A stretch of 64,000 nucleotides of DNA, taken from assembly GCF_014650815.1 (NCBI RefSeq), contig NZ_BMVR01000015.1, forward strand, positions 1-64,000. Direction: 5' to 3'. Made by a program: the position numbers and the translations under genes. Under the pieces are notes generated by a model that was not told where the DNA came from, did no database searches, and saw nothing but the letters and a program-made list of their open reading frames with translations. The DNA is from Streptomyces flavofungini. GTDB lineage: Bacteria > Actinomycetota > Actinomycetes > Streptomycetales > Streptomycetaceae. This document shows, one piece after another, positions 9,511-18,241 of this stretch (position 1 is the first letter of the stretch; every line of letters begins with the position of its first letter).

Positions 9511-9819
9511 CCCAGCGGCCCGCGGGCGGCCGGAACGCGACTCAGGTACGGCGTGAAGGCGGCTCGCGGCCGGTGCGAAGAAGCCGCACCATTACGCGGA
9601 GTTGCTGACAGAGTGTGGCCGACGTCGTGTAGAACCGCGGTATTCGGGGAACCTTCTGGTCCGCCGCTGCGTTTCTGCTACGTGCACAGTGACATCGCGG
9701 TGACAGGGTGTGGCGACAGGCGGGGTGCGGCTACCATGACCGGCACAAGGACGGACGGCGCAAGGGAGCCGTCCTCTGGGGCGGCGCCCGGTGTACCGCC
9801 GGGGCGAGGAGGGCGGGCC
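9511..9819. other. osaA-osaB intergenic region
   Basis: About 309 bp without a convincing gene. The frame of osaB stays open upstream, with an alternative ATG at 9736, but no codon evidence for an extension. The promoter of osaB is expected here; I could not place confident -35/-10 boxes. A short palindrome GGCCCGCGGGC lies just after osaA. Confidence 0.5.
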
Positions 9820-10503
9820 ATGGTGCAGAAGGCCAAGATCCTCCTGGTCGATGACCGGCCGGAGAATCTGCTGGCGCTGGAGGCCATCCTCTCTGCGCTC
9901 GATCAGACGCTGGTGCGGGCATCGTCCGGGGAGGAAGCGCTCAAAGCACTGCTGACGGACGACTTCGCGGTCATTCTGCTGGACGTCCAGATGCCAGGAA
10001 TGGACGGTTTCGAGACCGCCGCGCACATCAAGCGGCGGGAGCGGACCCGGGACATCCCGATCATCTTCCTCACCGCCATCAACCACGGCCCGCACCACAC
10101 CTTCCGCGGGTACGCGGCCGGTGCCGTGGACTACATCTCCAAGCCCTTCGACCCGTGGGTGCTGCGCGCCAAGGTCTCGGTGTTCGTCGAGCTGTACATG
10201 AAGAACTGCCAACTGCGCGAGCAGGCGGCGCTGCTGCGGCTCCAGCTCGAGGGCGGCGCCAAGGCGGCGGCCGCGGAGGCCAAGGAGCCGGCCGGTCTGC
10301 TCGCCGAGTTGTCGGCGCGCCTCGCGGCGGTCGAGGAGCAGGCCGAGGCGCTGTCCAAACAGCTCGACGACGACTCGGCGGACGCCGCCGCCGTCGCCAC
10401 GGCCGCCCATCTCGAACGCAAACTCACGGGTTTGCGCAGGGCTCTTGACGCACTGGAGCCGGGCACCGGCAGCGGCGCCCCTTCGGTGCCCTCGCAGAAC
10501 TGA
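9820..10503 (+). CDS. osaB: OsaB-like response regulator with coiled-coil output
   Basis: This 227-residue response regulator is placed downstream of osaA as in S. coelicolor. The receiver domain fills residues 1-125, with the acidic pocket at VDDRPE, the phosphoacceptor D55 in LLDVQMPGMDG, and the conserved KPFD lysine. There is no DNA-binding domain. Instead the C-terminal 90 residues are Ala/Glu/Leu-rich heptads (ELSARLAAVEEQAEALSKQL) predicted to form a coiled coil, so output is probably by protein contact. In S. coelicolor this gene is needed for growth under osmotic stress and is reported to be sigma-B dependent. The ATG at 9820 follows GAGGAGGG with good spacing. Confidence 0.9.
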   Translation: MVQKAKILLVDDRPENLLALEAILSALDQTLVRASSGEEALKALLTDDFAVILLDVQMPGMDGFETAAHIKRRERTRDIPIIFLTAINHGPHHTFRGYAAGAVDYISKPFDPWVLRAKVSVFVELYMKNCQLREQAALLRLQLEGGAKAAAAEAKEPAGLLAELSARLAAVEEQAEALSKQLDDDSADAAAVATAAHLERKLTGLRRALDALEPGTGSGAPSVPSQN

Positions 10504-10521
10504 CGCGCGCGCAGGTCCCAC

Positions 10522-10588
10522 ACGCCCACTGTGAACACCCGTCAGTTTCCCGCCCCGGCAAGGGCGACACAGACGGGTGAAGCAGTGG
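10522..10588. terminator. three-tier stem-loop between osaB and ftsK
   Basis: Three nested perfect arms are visible: GCCCACTG (10522-10529) with CAGTGGGC (10581-10588), CACCCGTC (10534-10541) with GACGGGTG (10570-10577), and CGCCC (10549-10553) with GGGCG (10560-10564). It begins 18 bases after osaB stops and ends 42 bases before ftsK, and has no T tract. It could be the osaB terminator or a structured ftsK leader. Confidence 0.7.
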
Positions 10589-10630
10589 GCACACGTGTCC
10601 ACCGTCGTCTCCCCCGGTAACCTCACACCC

Positions 10631-13417
10631 ATGGCCTCACGTCAGCCCGCAGCCAAGAAGACGCCCGCGAAGAAGGCGGCCGCGCCGACCAAGGCTCCGG
10701 CGAAGAAGGCCGCTGCCAAGAAAGCGCCCGCGAAGCCCGCGGCGAAGAAGGCACCCGCCAAGAAGGCCGCGGCCAAGAAGCCCGCCCCGAAGCCGGCGCC
10801 GAGCCCCACCAACGGCCTCTACCGCGTGGTGCGCGCCGTCTGGCTCGGTATCGCGCACGCGGTGGGCGCGATGTTCCGCGGCGTGGGACGCGGCGCCAAG
10901 AGCCTCGACCCGGCGCACCGCAAGGACGGCATCGCGCTGCTGCTGCTCGGCCTCGCCCTGATCGTCGCCGCGGGCACCTGGTCCAATCTGCGCGGCCCCG
11001 TGGGCGACCTGGTCGAGATGCTGGTGACCGGCGCCTTCGGCCGCCTCGACCTGCTCGTGCCGATACTGCTCGCGGCCATCGCCGTGCGGTTCATCCGGCA
11101 CCCCGAGAAGATCGACGCCAATGGCCGCATCGTGATCGGCCTGTCCGCGCTCGTCATCGGTGTGCTCGGCCAGGTGCACATCGCGTGCGGGTCGCCCGCG
11201 CGCGACGACGGCATGCAGGCGATAAGGGACGCGGGCGGGCTCATCGGCTGGGGCGTATCCACGCCGCTGAACAAGGCCATGGGTGAGGTCCTCGCCGTAC
11301 CGATGCTGGTCCTGCTGACCGTCTTCGGGCTGCTCGTCGTCACGGCCACCCCCGTCAACGCCATCCCGCAGCGACTGCGGCAGCTCGGCGTGCGGCTCGG
11401 CGTGGTGGAGGGCGAGCTGCCCGCGCGGGACGGCGCGTACGGCGACCACGGGGAGTACGCCGACTACCCCGAGTACTCCGACGACGACGAGCGCTACGAC
11501 GAGCAGTGGCGCGAGGCCCTGCCCGCGCGCCGCCGCAGGAAGCCCGGGAGTGGCACGCAGGGGCCCTCGGCCGACGAGGCGGAGGAGGAGGCGCTGTCCA
11601 AGCGGCGCAGGCCGCGTCGCGCCTCTGTGCGCCCCGACCTCGACCGCCCCATGGACGCCGTCGACGTGGCGGCCGCCGCGGCCGCGGCACTCGACGGCGC
11701 CGTCATGCACGGCATGCCGCCCTCGGCGCTGGTCGCCGACCTCACGCAGGGCGTCACGGTGGACCGGGACGAGCAGGAGCGGTCCGCCCCGGTGCCGTCG
11801 GCCCGCGCGACCGAGGCCCCCGTCGCGGGCCGGAAGACGCCGCCCCCGGCGGCCGCGGGCGGCGGCGTGCCCGACCTGACCAAGGCCGCCCCCGAAGCGC
11901 ACCGCGACCTGCCCCCGCGCGCGGAGCAACTGCAGCTCTCCGGAGACATCACCTACTCGCTGCCCTCGCTCGACCTCCTGGAGCGCGGCGGCCCCGGCAA
12001 GGCCCGCAGCGCCGCCAACGACGCGGTGGTGGACTCGCTCACGAACGTGTTCTCGGAGTTCAAGGTCGACGCGGACGTCACCGGCTTCACGCGCGGTCCG
12101 ACGGTCACTCGCTACGAGATCGAGCTCGGCCCGGCCGTGAAGGTCGAGAAGATCACGGCCCTGGCCAAGAACATCGCGTATGCCGTGGCGTCCCCGGACG
12201 TGCGGATCATCTCGCCCATCCCCGGCAAGTCCGCGGTCGGCATCGAGATCCCGAACACCGACCGCGAGATGGTCAACGTCGGTGACGTACTGCGCCTCGC
12301 GGACGCCGCCGAGGACGACCACCCGATGCTGGTGGCGCTCGGCAAGGACGTCGAGGGCGGCTACGTGATGGCCAACATGGCCAAGATGCCGCACATCCTG
12401 GTGGCCGGTGCCACCGGCTCCGGCAAGTCGTCCTGCATCAACTGCCTGATCACTTCGATCATGATAAGAGCGACGCCTGAGGACGTCCGGATGGTCCTCG
12501 TCGACCCCAAGCGCGTCGAGCTCACCGCGTACGAGGGCATCCCGCACCTGATCACGCCGATCATCACCAACCCCAAGCGCGCGGCCGAGGCGCTGCAGTG
12601 GGTCGTACGCGAGATGGACCTGCGCTACGACGACCTCGCGGCGTTCGGCTACCGGCACATCGACGACTTCAACCAGGCCATCCGCGACGGCAAGCTCAAG
12701 ACGCCCGAGGGCAGCGAGCGGGAGCTGAAGACGTACCCGTATCTGCTGGTGATCGTCGACGAGCTCGCCGACCTGATGATGGTCGCGCCGCGTGACGTCG
12801 AGGACTCGATCGTGCGCATCACCCAGCTCGCGCGGGCGGCGGGCATCCACCTGGTGCTCGCCACGCAGCGGCCCTCCGTGGACGTCGTGACCGGCCTGAT
12901 CAAGGCAAACGTTCCCTCACGGCTCGCCTTCGCGACCTCCTCGCTCGCCGACAGCCGCGTCATCCTCGACCAGCCGGGTGCCGAGAAGCTGATCGGCAAG
13001 GGTGACGGTCTGTTCCTGCCGATGGGCGCGAACAAGCCCACCCGCATGCAGGGCGCCTTCGTCACCGAGGACGAGATCCACGCGGTCGTCCAGCACTGCA
13101 AGGACCAGATGGCGCCCGTCTTCCGGGACGACGTCACCGTGGCCACCAAGCAGAAGAAGGAGATCGACGAGGACATCGGCGACGACCTCGACCTGCTGTG
13201 CCAGGCGGCCGAGCTGGTCGTCTCCACCCAGTTCGGGTCCACGTCGATGCTCCAGCGCAAGTTGCGCGTCGGCTTCGCCAAGGCGGGGCGGCTGATGGAC
13301 CTGATGGAGTCGCGGAACATCGTCGGCCCGAGCGAAGGCTCAAAGGCACGTGACGTTCTTGTGAAACCCGATGAGCTGGATGGAGTGCTCGCCGTGATCC
13401 GCGGGGAGGCTTCCTGA
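10631..13417 (+). CDS. ftsK: FtsK/SpoIIIE family DNA translocase
   Basis: This 928-residue septal DNA pump moves chromosomes out of closing sporulation septa. Residues 1-60 are a Lys/Ala/Pro-rich histone-like tail (repeats of the AAKKAPAK kind). Four membrane segments follow at about 100-118, 140-156, 167-184 and 220-242. A long disordered linker leads to the RecA-like motor from about residue 440, with Walker A GATGSGKS at 593-600 and a Walker B at LLVIVDELADLMM. The C-terminal gamma winged-helix (LLCQAAELVVSTQFGSTSMLQRKLRVGF) should read polarity sequences. The ATG at 10631 lacks a good RBS; GTG 10595 in the same frame is an alternative. The histone-like tail is typical of Streptomyces FtsK. 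Confidence 0.96.
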   Translation: MASRQPAAKKTPAKKAAAPTKAPAKKAAAKKAPAKPAAKKAPAKKAAAKKPAPKPAPSPTNGLYRVVRAVWLGIAHAVGAMFRGVGRGAKSLDPAHRKDGIALLLLGLALIVAAGTWSNLRGPVGDLVEMLVTGAFGRLDLLVPILLAAIAVRFIRHPEKIDANGRIVIGLSALVIGVLGQVHIACGSPARDDGMQAIRDAGGLIGWGVSTPLNKAMGEVLAVPMLVLLTVFGLLVVTATPVNAIPQRLRQLGVRLGVVEGELPARDGAYGDHGEYADYPEYSDDDERYDEQWREALPARRRRKPGSGTQGPSADEAEEEALSKRRRPRRASVRPDLDRPMDAVDVAAAAAAALDGAVMHGMPPSALVADLTQGVTVDRDEQERSAPVPSARATEAPVAGRKTPPPAAAGGGVPDLTKAAPEAHRDLPPRAEQLQLSGDITYSLPSLDLLERGGPGKARSAANDAVVDSLTNVFSEFKVDADVTGFTRGPTVTRYEIELGPAVKVEKITALAKNIAYAVASPDVRIISPIPGKSAVGIEIPNTDREMVNVGDVLRLADAAEDDHPMLVALGKDVEGGYVMANMAKMPHILVAGATGSGKSSCINCLITSIMIRATPEDVRMVLVDPKRVELTAYEGIPHLITPIITNPKRAAEALQWVVREMDLRYDDLAAFGYRHIDDFNQAIRDGKLKTPEGSERELKTYPYLLVIVDELADLMMVAPRDVEDSIVRITQLARAAGIHLVLATQRPSVDVVTGLIKANVPSRLAFATSSLADSRVILDQPGAEKLIGKGDGLFLPMGANKPTRMQGAFVTEDEIHAVVQHCKDQMAPVFRDDVTVATKQKKEIDEDIGDDLDLLCQAAELVVSTQFGSTSMLQRKLRVGFAKAGRLMDLMESRNIVGPSEGSKARDVLVKPDELDGVLAVIRGEAS

Positions 13418-13425
13418 CGGACCCC

Positions 13426-13500
13426 GTTCGCCCGTACGGAGCCGGTTCGCCCCCGGGAGGGCGGCGTTCACCCGTACGGGGACGTGCTCACCCGTTCGAG
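13426..13500 (+). repeat. four phased 15-bp repeats after ftsK
   Basis: Four related boxes (GTTCGCCCGTACGGA, GTTCGCCCCCGGGAG, GTTCACCCGTACGGG, GCTCACCCGTTCGAG) start at 13426, 13445, 13466 and 13486, spaced 19, 21 and 20 bp. The palindrome CCGTACGG occurs in boxes one and three, so they can also pair as a large hairpin with an inner CGCCC/GGGCG stem. The role may be termination of ftsK or protein binding. Confidence 0.6.
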
Positions 13501-13685
13501 AACGGAAGCAACCGTTTCTCTTCGGCTCACGTCCAGTTGAGGGGAAGAACACCCCCGTGCCCCACCATCAGGATGTCCGGCCATTCTGATGGCGTACAAA
13601 GTCCGTCCGCCCGGTTGCCCCACCCTTTCTCGGCCCCCCTAGACTGAATGTCCGGCAGGTGGCTACACGCTCGAAAGGCGCACCC

Positions 13686-14555
13686 GTGTCCATCGGCAAC
13701 TCTCCTGAAGACGACCACCCTTCAGACGACCGCCTCGCAGAGGACAGCCCCGCGGCCGAACGACCCGCGGAAGAGCCGCCCTCGATCGGTCACGTCCTTC
13801 GGCAGGCACGCGTGGACGCGGGACTGACCGTCGACGAGATCAGCACGTCCACCCGGGTGCGCATCCCGATCGTGCACGCGATCGAACAGGACGACTTCTC
13901 CCGCTGCGGCGGCGACGTGTACGCACGCGGGCACATCCGAACGCTGGCGCGCGCCGTCGGCATCGACCCCGCCCCCCTGGTCGCCCGGTACGACGCGGGC
14001 CACGGCGGCAGGCCGCCCGCGCCGACCCCGGCCGCGCCGCTGTTCGAGGCCGAGCGGATCCGCTCCGAGCCGCGCCGCCCGAACTGGACCGCCGCCATGG
14101 TGGCCGCCATCGCCGCCGTGATCGCCTTCGTGGGGTACACCGCCTTCAGCGGCGACGGCGACGACAGCGGCGACGGCCAGCAGGTCGCCGAGGGCTCCAC
14201 GCCCAGCAAGGCCGCCGCCCCGAAGCCGAGCGGCAGCAAGCCCGCCGACCCCAAGCCCGACCCCTCGGACAGCGCTGTCGCCGGGGTGCCCCGGGACAAG
14301 GTGACCGTCAAGGTCGACGCCACCGACGGCCGCAGCTGGATCTCCGTGAAGGACCACAACGGCCGGCAGCTGTTCGACGGCCTGCTCAAGCAGGGCCAGA
14401 CCAAGACCTTCCAGGACGACAAGAAGCTCGCCCTCGTCCTCGGCGACGCCGGCGCGATCAAGCTGTTCGTGAACGGAAAGCCGGTCGACAACGAATTCGA
14501 ACCGGGCCAGGTCGAGCGCCTGACATACACGAAGGGTGACCCGGAAGTCGGCTGA
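13686..14555 (+). CDS. RodZ-like helix-turn-helix membrane protein
   Basis: This 289-residue bitopic protein has an acidic N-terminus, an Xre/RodZ-type HTH at residues about 34-100 (GHVLRQARVDAGLTVDEISTSTRV), a single membrane helix at 134-154, a Lys/Pro/Ser-rich linker, and a C-terminal beta domain of the DUF4115/RodZ type (WISVKDHNGRQLFDGLLKQGQTK). RodZ-like proteins link the cytoskeleton to cell-wall growth; in actinobacteria the role is not settled. The GTG at 13686 was chosen for the GAAAGG box seven bases upstream; an in-frame GTG at 13659 lacks one. It lies between ftsK and rimO, as in other streptomycetes. Confidence 0.85.
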   Translation: MSIGNSPEDDHPSDDRLAEDSPAAERPAEEPPSIGHVLRQARVDAGLTVDEISTSTRVRIPIVHAIEQDDFSRCGGDVYARGHIRTLARAVGIDPAPLVARYDAGHGGRPPAPTPAAPLFEAERIRSEPRRPNWTAAMVAAIAAVIAFVGYTAFSGDGDDSGDGQQVAEGSTPSKAAAPKPSGSKPADPKPDPSDSAVAGVPRDKVTVKVDATDGRSWISVKDHNGRQLFDGLLKQGQTKTFQDDKKLALVLGDAGAIKLFVNGKPVDNEFEPGQVERLTYTKGDPEVG

Positions 14556-14638
14556 CCTGTCCCGTCCCGAGCGCCTGTCGCGATCACCAGGAACCCTGGC
14601 GGCGGGCGCCGACGCATGGACGAAGTAGTCTTGATTCC

Positions 14639-16168
14639 ATGCCCGAACGCCGCACCGTCGCCCTTGTCACGCTTGGCTGCGCCCGTAACGAGGTGGACTC
14701 GGAGGAGCTCGCAGGCCGCTTGGAGGCGGACGGCTGGGACCTCGTGGAGGACGCCGAGAACGCGGATGTCGCCGTCGTCAACACCTGTGGCTTCGTCGAA
14801 GCCGCCAAGAAGGACTCCGTAGACGCCCTGCTCGAGGCCAATGACCTCAAGGGTCACGGCCGGACGCAGGCGGTCGTGGCCGTCGGCTGCATGGCCGAGC
14901 GCTACGGCAAGGACCTCGCCGAAGCGCTGCCCGAAGCCGACGGCGTCCTCGGCTTCGACGACTACGCCGACATCTCCGACCGCCTGCAGACCATCCTCAA
15001 CGGCGGCATCCACGCCTCGCACACCCCCCGCGACCGCCGCAAGCTGCTCCCGATCAGCCCCGCGGAGCGCCAGGAGGCGGGCACAGAGGTCGCGCTGCCG
15101 GGCCACGCGCCCGTGGACCTGCCCGACGGCGTCGCGCCCGCCTCCGGGCCGCGTGCGCCCCTGCGCCGCCGTCTGGGGACCAACCCGGTCGCCTCGGTGA
15201 AGCTGGCCTCCGGCTGCGACCGCAGGTGCTCCTTCTGCGCCATCCCGTCCTTCCGCGGCTCCTTCATCTCGCGCCGCCCCTCGGACGTGCTCGGCGAGAC
15301 GCGCTGGCTGGCCGAGCAGGGCGTCAAGGAGGTCATGCTGGTCTCCGAGAACAACACCTCGTACGGCAAGGACCTCGGCGACATCCGCCTCCTGGAGACG
15401 CTGCTGCCCGAGCTGGCCGCCGTCGACGGCATCGAGCGCGTCCGGGTCAGCTATCTGCAGCCCGCCGAGATGCGCCCCGGGCTCATCGACGTCCTGACGT
15501 CCACGGAGAAGGTCGCCCCGTACTTCGACCTCTCCTTCCAGCACTCCGCGCCCGGCGTGCTGCGCGCGATGCGCCGCTTCGGAGACACCGACCGCTTCCT
15601 GGAGCTCCTGGAGACCATCCGCGAGAAGGCGCCGCAGGCCGGTGTCCGCTCCAACTTCATCGTCGGCTTCCCCGGCGAGACCGAGGCCGACGTCACCGAG
15701 CTCGAGCGGTTCCTCACGGGCGCGCGGCTCGACGCCATCGGCGTCTTCGGGTACTCCGACGAGGAGGGCACCGAAGCGGCCACGTACGAGCACAAGCTCG
15801 ACCAGGACACCGTCGACGAGCGGCTCGCGCGGGTCTCGCGGCTCGCGGAGGAGCTGACCTCCCAGCGCGCCGAGGAGCGCCTCGGCGAGCGCCTCGAGGT
15901 GCTGATCGAGGCCGTCGACGACGAGGACGGCGCCATCGGTCGCGCCGCGCACCAGGCGCCCGAGACGGACGGCCAGATCCGATTCGCGGACGCGACGGCT
16001 GGGGAGCCCTTGCACGTCGGCCGTATGGTCGTGGCAAAGGTGGTCGGTACGGAAGGCGTGGATCTGGTGGCGGAGCAGTGCGAGCTCCTGGGAGACGGGG
16101 CCGGAGCCGGCCCCGAGGGCCCCGGTGCGGGCCGGTCCCGGGGCGTCGGCGAAGGGACGGGCAGATGA
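14639..16168 (+). CDS. rimO: ribosomal protein S12 methylthiotransferase RimO
   Basis: This 509-residue radical-SAM enzyme adds a methylthio group to the conserved aspartate of ribosomal protein S12. The N-terminal UPF0004 domain supplies the auxiliary cluster cysteines C14, C50 and C84. The radical-SAM triad is C193, C197 and C200 in CDRRCSFC, followed by a C-terminal TRAM domain (EAVDDEDGAIGRA). RimO is favoured over MiaB because of the TLGCARNEVDSE and IPSFRGSF motifs and because miaB is present elsewhere in the window. About 30 Gly-rich residues extend the C-terminus beyond the usual end. The last four bases overlap pgsA (ATGA), implying translational coupling. Confidence 0.95.
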   Translation: MPERRTVALVTLGCARNEVDSEELAGRLEADGWDLVEDAENADVAVVNTCGFVEAAKKDSVDALLEANDLKGHGRTQAVVAVGCMAERYGKDLAEALPEADGVLGFDDYADISDRLQTILNGGIHASHTPRDRRKLLPISPAERQEAGTEVALPGHAPVDLPDGVAPASGPRAPLRRRLGTNPVASVKLASGCDRRCSFCAIPSFRGSFISRRPSDVLGETRWLAEQGVKEVMLVSENNTSYGKDLGDIRLLETLLPELAAVDGIERVRVSYLQPAEMRPGLIDVLTSTEKVAPYFDLSFQHSAPGVLRAMRRFGDTDRFLELLETIREKAPQAGVRSNFIVGFPGETEADVTELERFLTGARLDAIGVFGYSDEEGTEAATYEHKLDQDTVDERLARVSRLAEELTSQRAEERLGERLEVLIEAVDDEDGAIGRAAHQAPETDGQIRFADATAGEPLHVGRMVVAKVVGTEGVDLVAEQCELLGDGAGAGPEGPGAGRSRGVGEGTGR

Positions 16169-16875
16169 CCCAAGTCCCGGCATCCGCGGCGGGCGGCTCC
16201 GGCGCGCACGGCGCGAAGCCGGTGCGCGGCGGGAAGCTGGGCGCCGCGGCGGTCGACCAGGCCAGCCTGTGGAACGTCGCGAACCTGCTCACCATGGTCC
16301 GGCTGCTGCTCGTGCCCGGCTTTGTGATGCTGCTCCTCGGCAACGGCGGCTACGACCCGGCCTGGCGCTCGTTCGCCTGGGCGGCCTTCGCCATCGCCAT
16401 GATCACCGACCTCTTCGACGGTCACCTCGCCCGCACGTACAACCTGGTCACGGACTTCGGGAAGATCGCCGACCCCATCGCCGACAAAGCGATCATGGGG
16501 GCGGCGCTGATCTGTCTGTCCTGGCTGGGCGATCTGCCCTGGTGGGTGACCGGCGTGATCCTCGGGCGCGAGCTCGGGATCACGCTGTTGCGCTTCTGGG
16601 TGATCCGCTACGGCGTGATTCCGGCCAGTCGCGGCGGCAAGATGAAGACGCTCGCGCAGGGCACGGCGGTCGGGATGTACGTCCTGGCGCTGACCGGCCC
16701 GCTCGCGACGCTGCGGTTCTGGGTGATGGCGGTCGCCGTCGTCCTCACCGTCGTCACCGGGCTCGACTACGTGAAGCAGGCCGTGGTGCTGCGCAGGCAA
16801 GGGATGGCGGCGAGCGCGGCGGCGCAGGAGGAGGCCGAGACCGACCCGGAGCCGGAGCGGGGGGCCGCGAAGTGA
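16165..16875 (+). CDS. pgsA: CDP-diacylglycerol-glycerol-3-phosphate 3-phosphatidyltransferase
   Basis: This 236-residue integral membrane enzyme makes phosphatidylglycerophosphate, the first committed step to phosphatidylglycerol and cardiolipin. The CDP-alcohol phosphotransferase signature is complete across about residues 90-115 (DLFDGHLAR, then GKIADPIAD). About five to six hydrophobic segments are visible, with a polar N-terminus of about 35 residues and a charged tail. The start overlaps the rimO stop by four bases and its stop overlaps the cinA start by one base (TGATG), so the three genes form a tightly coupled operon. Confidence 0.94.
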   Translation: MTQVPASAAGGSGAHGAKPVRGGKLGAAAVDQASLWNVANLLTMVRLLLVPGFVMLLLGNGGYDPAWRSFAWAAFAIAMITDLFDGHLARTYNLVTDFGKIADPIADKAIMGAALICLSWLGDLPWWVTGVILGRELGITLLRFWVIRYGVIPASRGGKMKTLAQGTAVGMYVLALTGPLATLRFWVMAVAVVLTVVTGLDYVKQAVVLRRQGMAASAAAQEEAETDPEPERGAAK

Positions 16876-17459
16876 TGTCCGGGGGGCCGGCGGGGGCCGA
16901 TGCGGGCGCCTGGGCCGGTGATGAGGCCGGGGGTGCCGCCGAGGTGCTGCGGCTGCTCGCCGAGCGTGGTGAGACGCTGGCGGTCGCCGAATCCCTGACC
17001 GGCGGTCTCGTGGCCGCCGAGGTAACGTCGGTGCCGGGTGCCTCGCGGGTCTTCCGCGGGTCCGTGACGGCGTACGCGACGGAGCTGAAACGGGAAGTCC
17101 TCGGGGTCGACGGCGAGCTGCTCGCCGCCCGGGGGGCCGTGGACGGCGAGGTCGCCCTGCAGATGGCCGCCGGTGTGCGCGAGCTTCTCGGCGCGGACTG
17201 GGGGCTCGCCACGACGGGCGTCGCCGGACCCGATCCGCAGGACGGACAGGCGGTCGGGACGGTGTTCGTCGCGGTTGTGGGGCCTGGTTCCCGGCTTCGC
17301 TCTGAGGGGAATGTGGCCGGCCTGAGGTTGAACGGAATCCGTACGGAAATCCGTAGAGAGAGCGTACGCAGTGTGCTGGGACTGCTCCTTCGGCAGCTCT
17401 CCGGAGAACGCGTCAGGAACGAGCGGGCACAGGATACGGAACAGAACGGGGGGACTTGA
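16875..17459 (+). CDS. cinA: CinA C-terminal domain protein, nicotinamide-nucleotide amidohydrolase
   Basis: This 194-residue protein is the stand-alone CinA C-terminal (PncC-type) domain, which deamidates NMN to nicotinate mononucleotide in NAD recycling. The active-site serine motif LAVAESLTGGLVA lies at residues about 35-47, and the ATTGVAGPDPQDGQAVGTVF block is strongly conserved. The N-terminal MoCF-like domain of full-length CinA is absent, so it corresponds to the short form. It is the third gene of the rimO-pgsA-cinA overlap cluster and precedes clgR by 109 bp, a linkage also seen in mycobacteria (pgsA3-clgR). Confidence 0.92.
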   Translation: MSGGPAGADAGAWAGDEAGGAAEVLRLLAERGETLAVAESLTGGLVAAEVTSVPGASRVFRGSVTAYATELKREVLGVDGELLAARGAVDGEVALQMAAGVRELLGADWGLATTGVAGPDPQDGQAVGTVFVAVVGPGSRLRSEGNVAGLRLNGIRTEIRRESVRSVLGLLLRQLSGERVRNERAQDTEQNGGT

Positions 17460-17568
17460 TGTTTGCAGCCCTGAGTGAACACGACATCGCTCCCCGCACG
17501 GCCGCCGCGCAAGGCGGTACGGTGGGGCGTGAAGGATGCGGCTACGCGGTCCGAGGAGGGAGCCACCG

Positions 17569-17943
17569 ATGATTCTGCTCCGTCGCCTGCTGGGTGACGT
17601 GCTGCGTCGGCAGCGCCAGCGCCAGGGCCGTACTCTGCGCGAAGTCTCCTCGTCCGCCCGAGTCTCACTCGGCTATCTCTCCGAGGTGGAGCGGGGGCAG
17701 AAGGAGGCTTCCTCCGAGCTGCTTTCCGCGATCTGCGACGCGCTTGACGTACGGATGTCCGAGCTCATGCGAGAAGTGAGCGACGAGCTCTCGCTCGCCG
17801 AGCTGGCCCAGTCGGCAGCGGCTACGGAACCGGTGCGAGCACCGATGCGTCCGATGCTCAATTCCGTCTCGGTGACCGGTGTGCCACCGGAACGGGTGAC
17901 CATCAAGGCGCCTGCGGAAGCGGTCGACGTCGTCGCCGCCTGA
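17569..17943 (+). CDS. clgR: ClgR-type transcriptional regulator of clp protease genes
   Basis: This 124-residue Xre-type HTH protein has its DNA-binding domain at residues about 6-60 (LREVSSSARVSLGYLSEVERGQKEASSELL). The linkage pgsA-cinA-HTH and the helix sequence match ClgR, the activator of clpP1P2, clpC and lon in Streptomyces and Mycobacterium. The protein ends in VVAA; in the family the last two alanines act as a degradation tag for the ClpP proteases it controls, giving negative feedback. The ATG at 17569 has an ideal GAGGAGGG eight bases upstream. No GTTCGC-N5-GCG box was found in the gap before the gene. Confidence 0.88.
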   Translation: MILLRRLLGDVLRRQRQRQGRTLREVSSSARVSLGYLSEVERGQKEASSELLSAICDALDVRMSELMREVSDELSLAELAQSAAATEPVRAPMRPMLNSVSVTGVPPERVTIKAPAEAVDVVAA

Positions 17944-17969
17944 CGTTCGGGCCCCTAACGCGCACAGAG

Positions 17970-18000
17970 AGCCCCGGCCGGGTCATCCGGCCGGGGCTTT
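17970..18000 (+). terminator. clgR terminator
   Basis: GCCCCGGCCGG (17971-17981) pairs perfectly with CCGGCCGGGGC (17987-17997) around a five-base loop and is followed by TTT. It ends the cinA-clgR transcript 30 bp after the clgR stop. Confidence 0.88.
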
Positions 18001-18190
18001 CGCTGTGTTTCCGCCCACGTTTCCGGCTGTCGCTTCTGCCTGCTCCCACCGCCTGCTCGCACCGCCTGGGGCCTCTGCTCGTTGCCCCTGCCCCGTTGCT
18101 TCCGCTCGGTGCCCGAAGTGGCCGTGATGGTGGGCTTGCGCGATGGTTGATGGTGTTTTGAGCGGCACTGTTTGGACAACCGACAACCGA

Positions 18191-18228
18191 CAGCCGAAGG
18201 CAGTCAAGACAGCCGAAGACAGTCAAGA
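18191..18228 (+). repeat. 19-bp tandem direct repeat in the dps leader
   Basis: The unit cagccgaaggcagtcaaga (18191-18209) is repeated at 18210-18228 with one change. It ends four bases before the dps ribosome binding site (GGAGG at 18232). It may be an operator pair or a leader structure. Confidence 0.75.
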
Positions 18229-18241
18229 CGCGGAGGAAACG

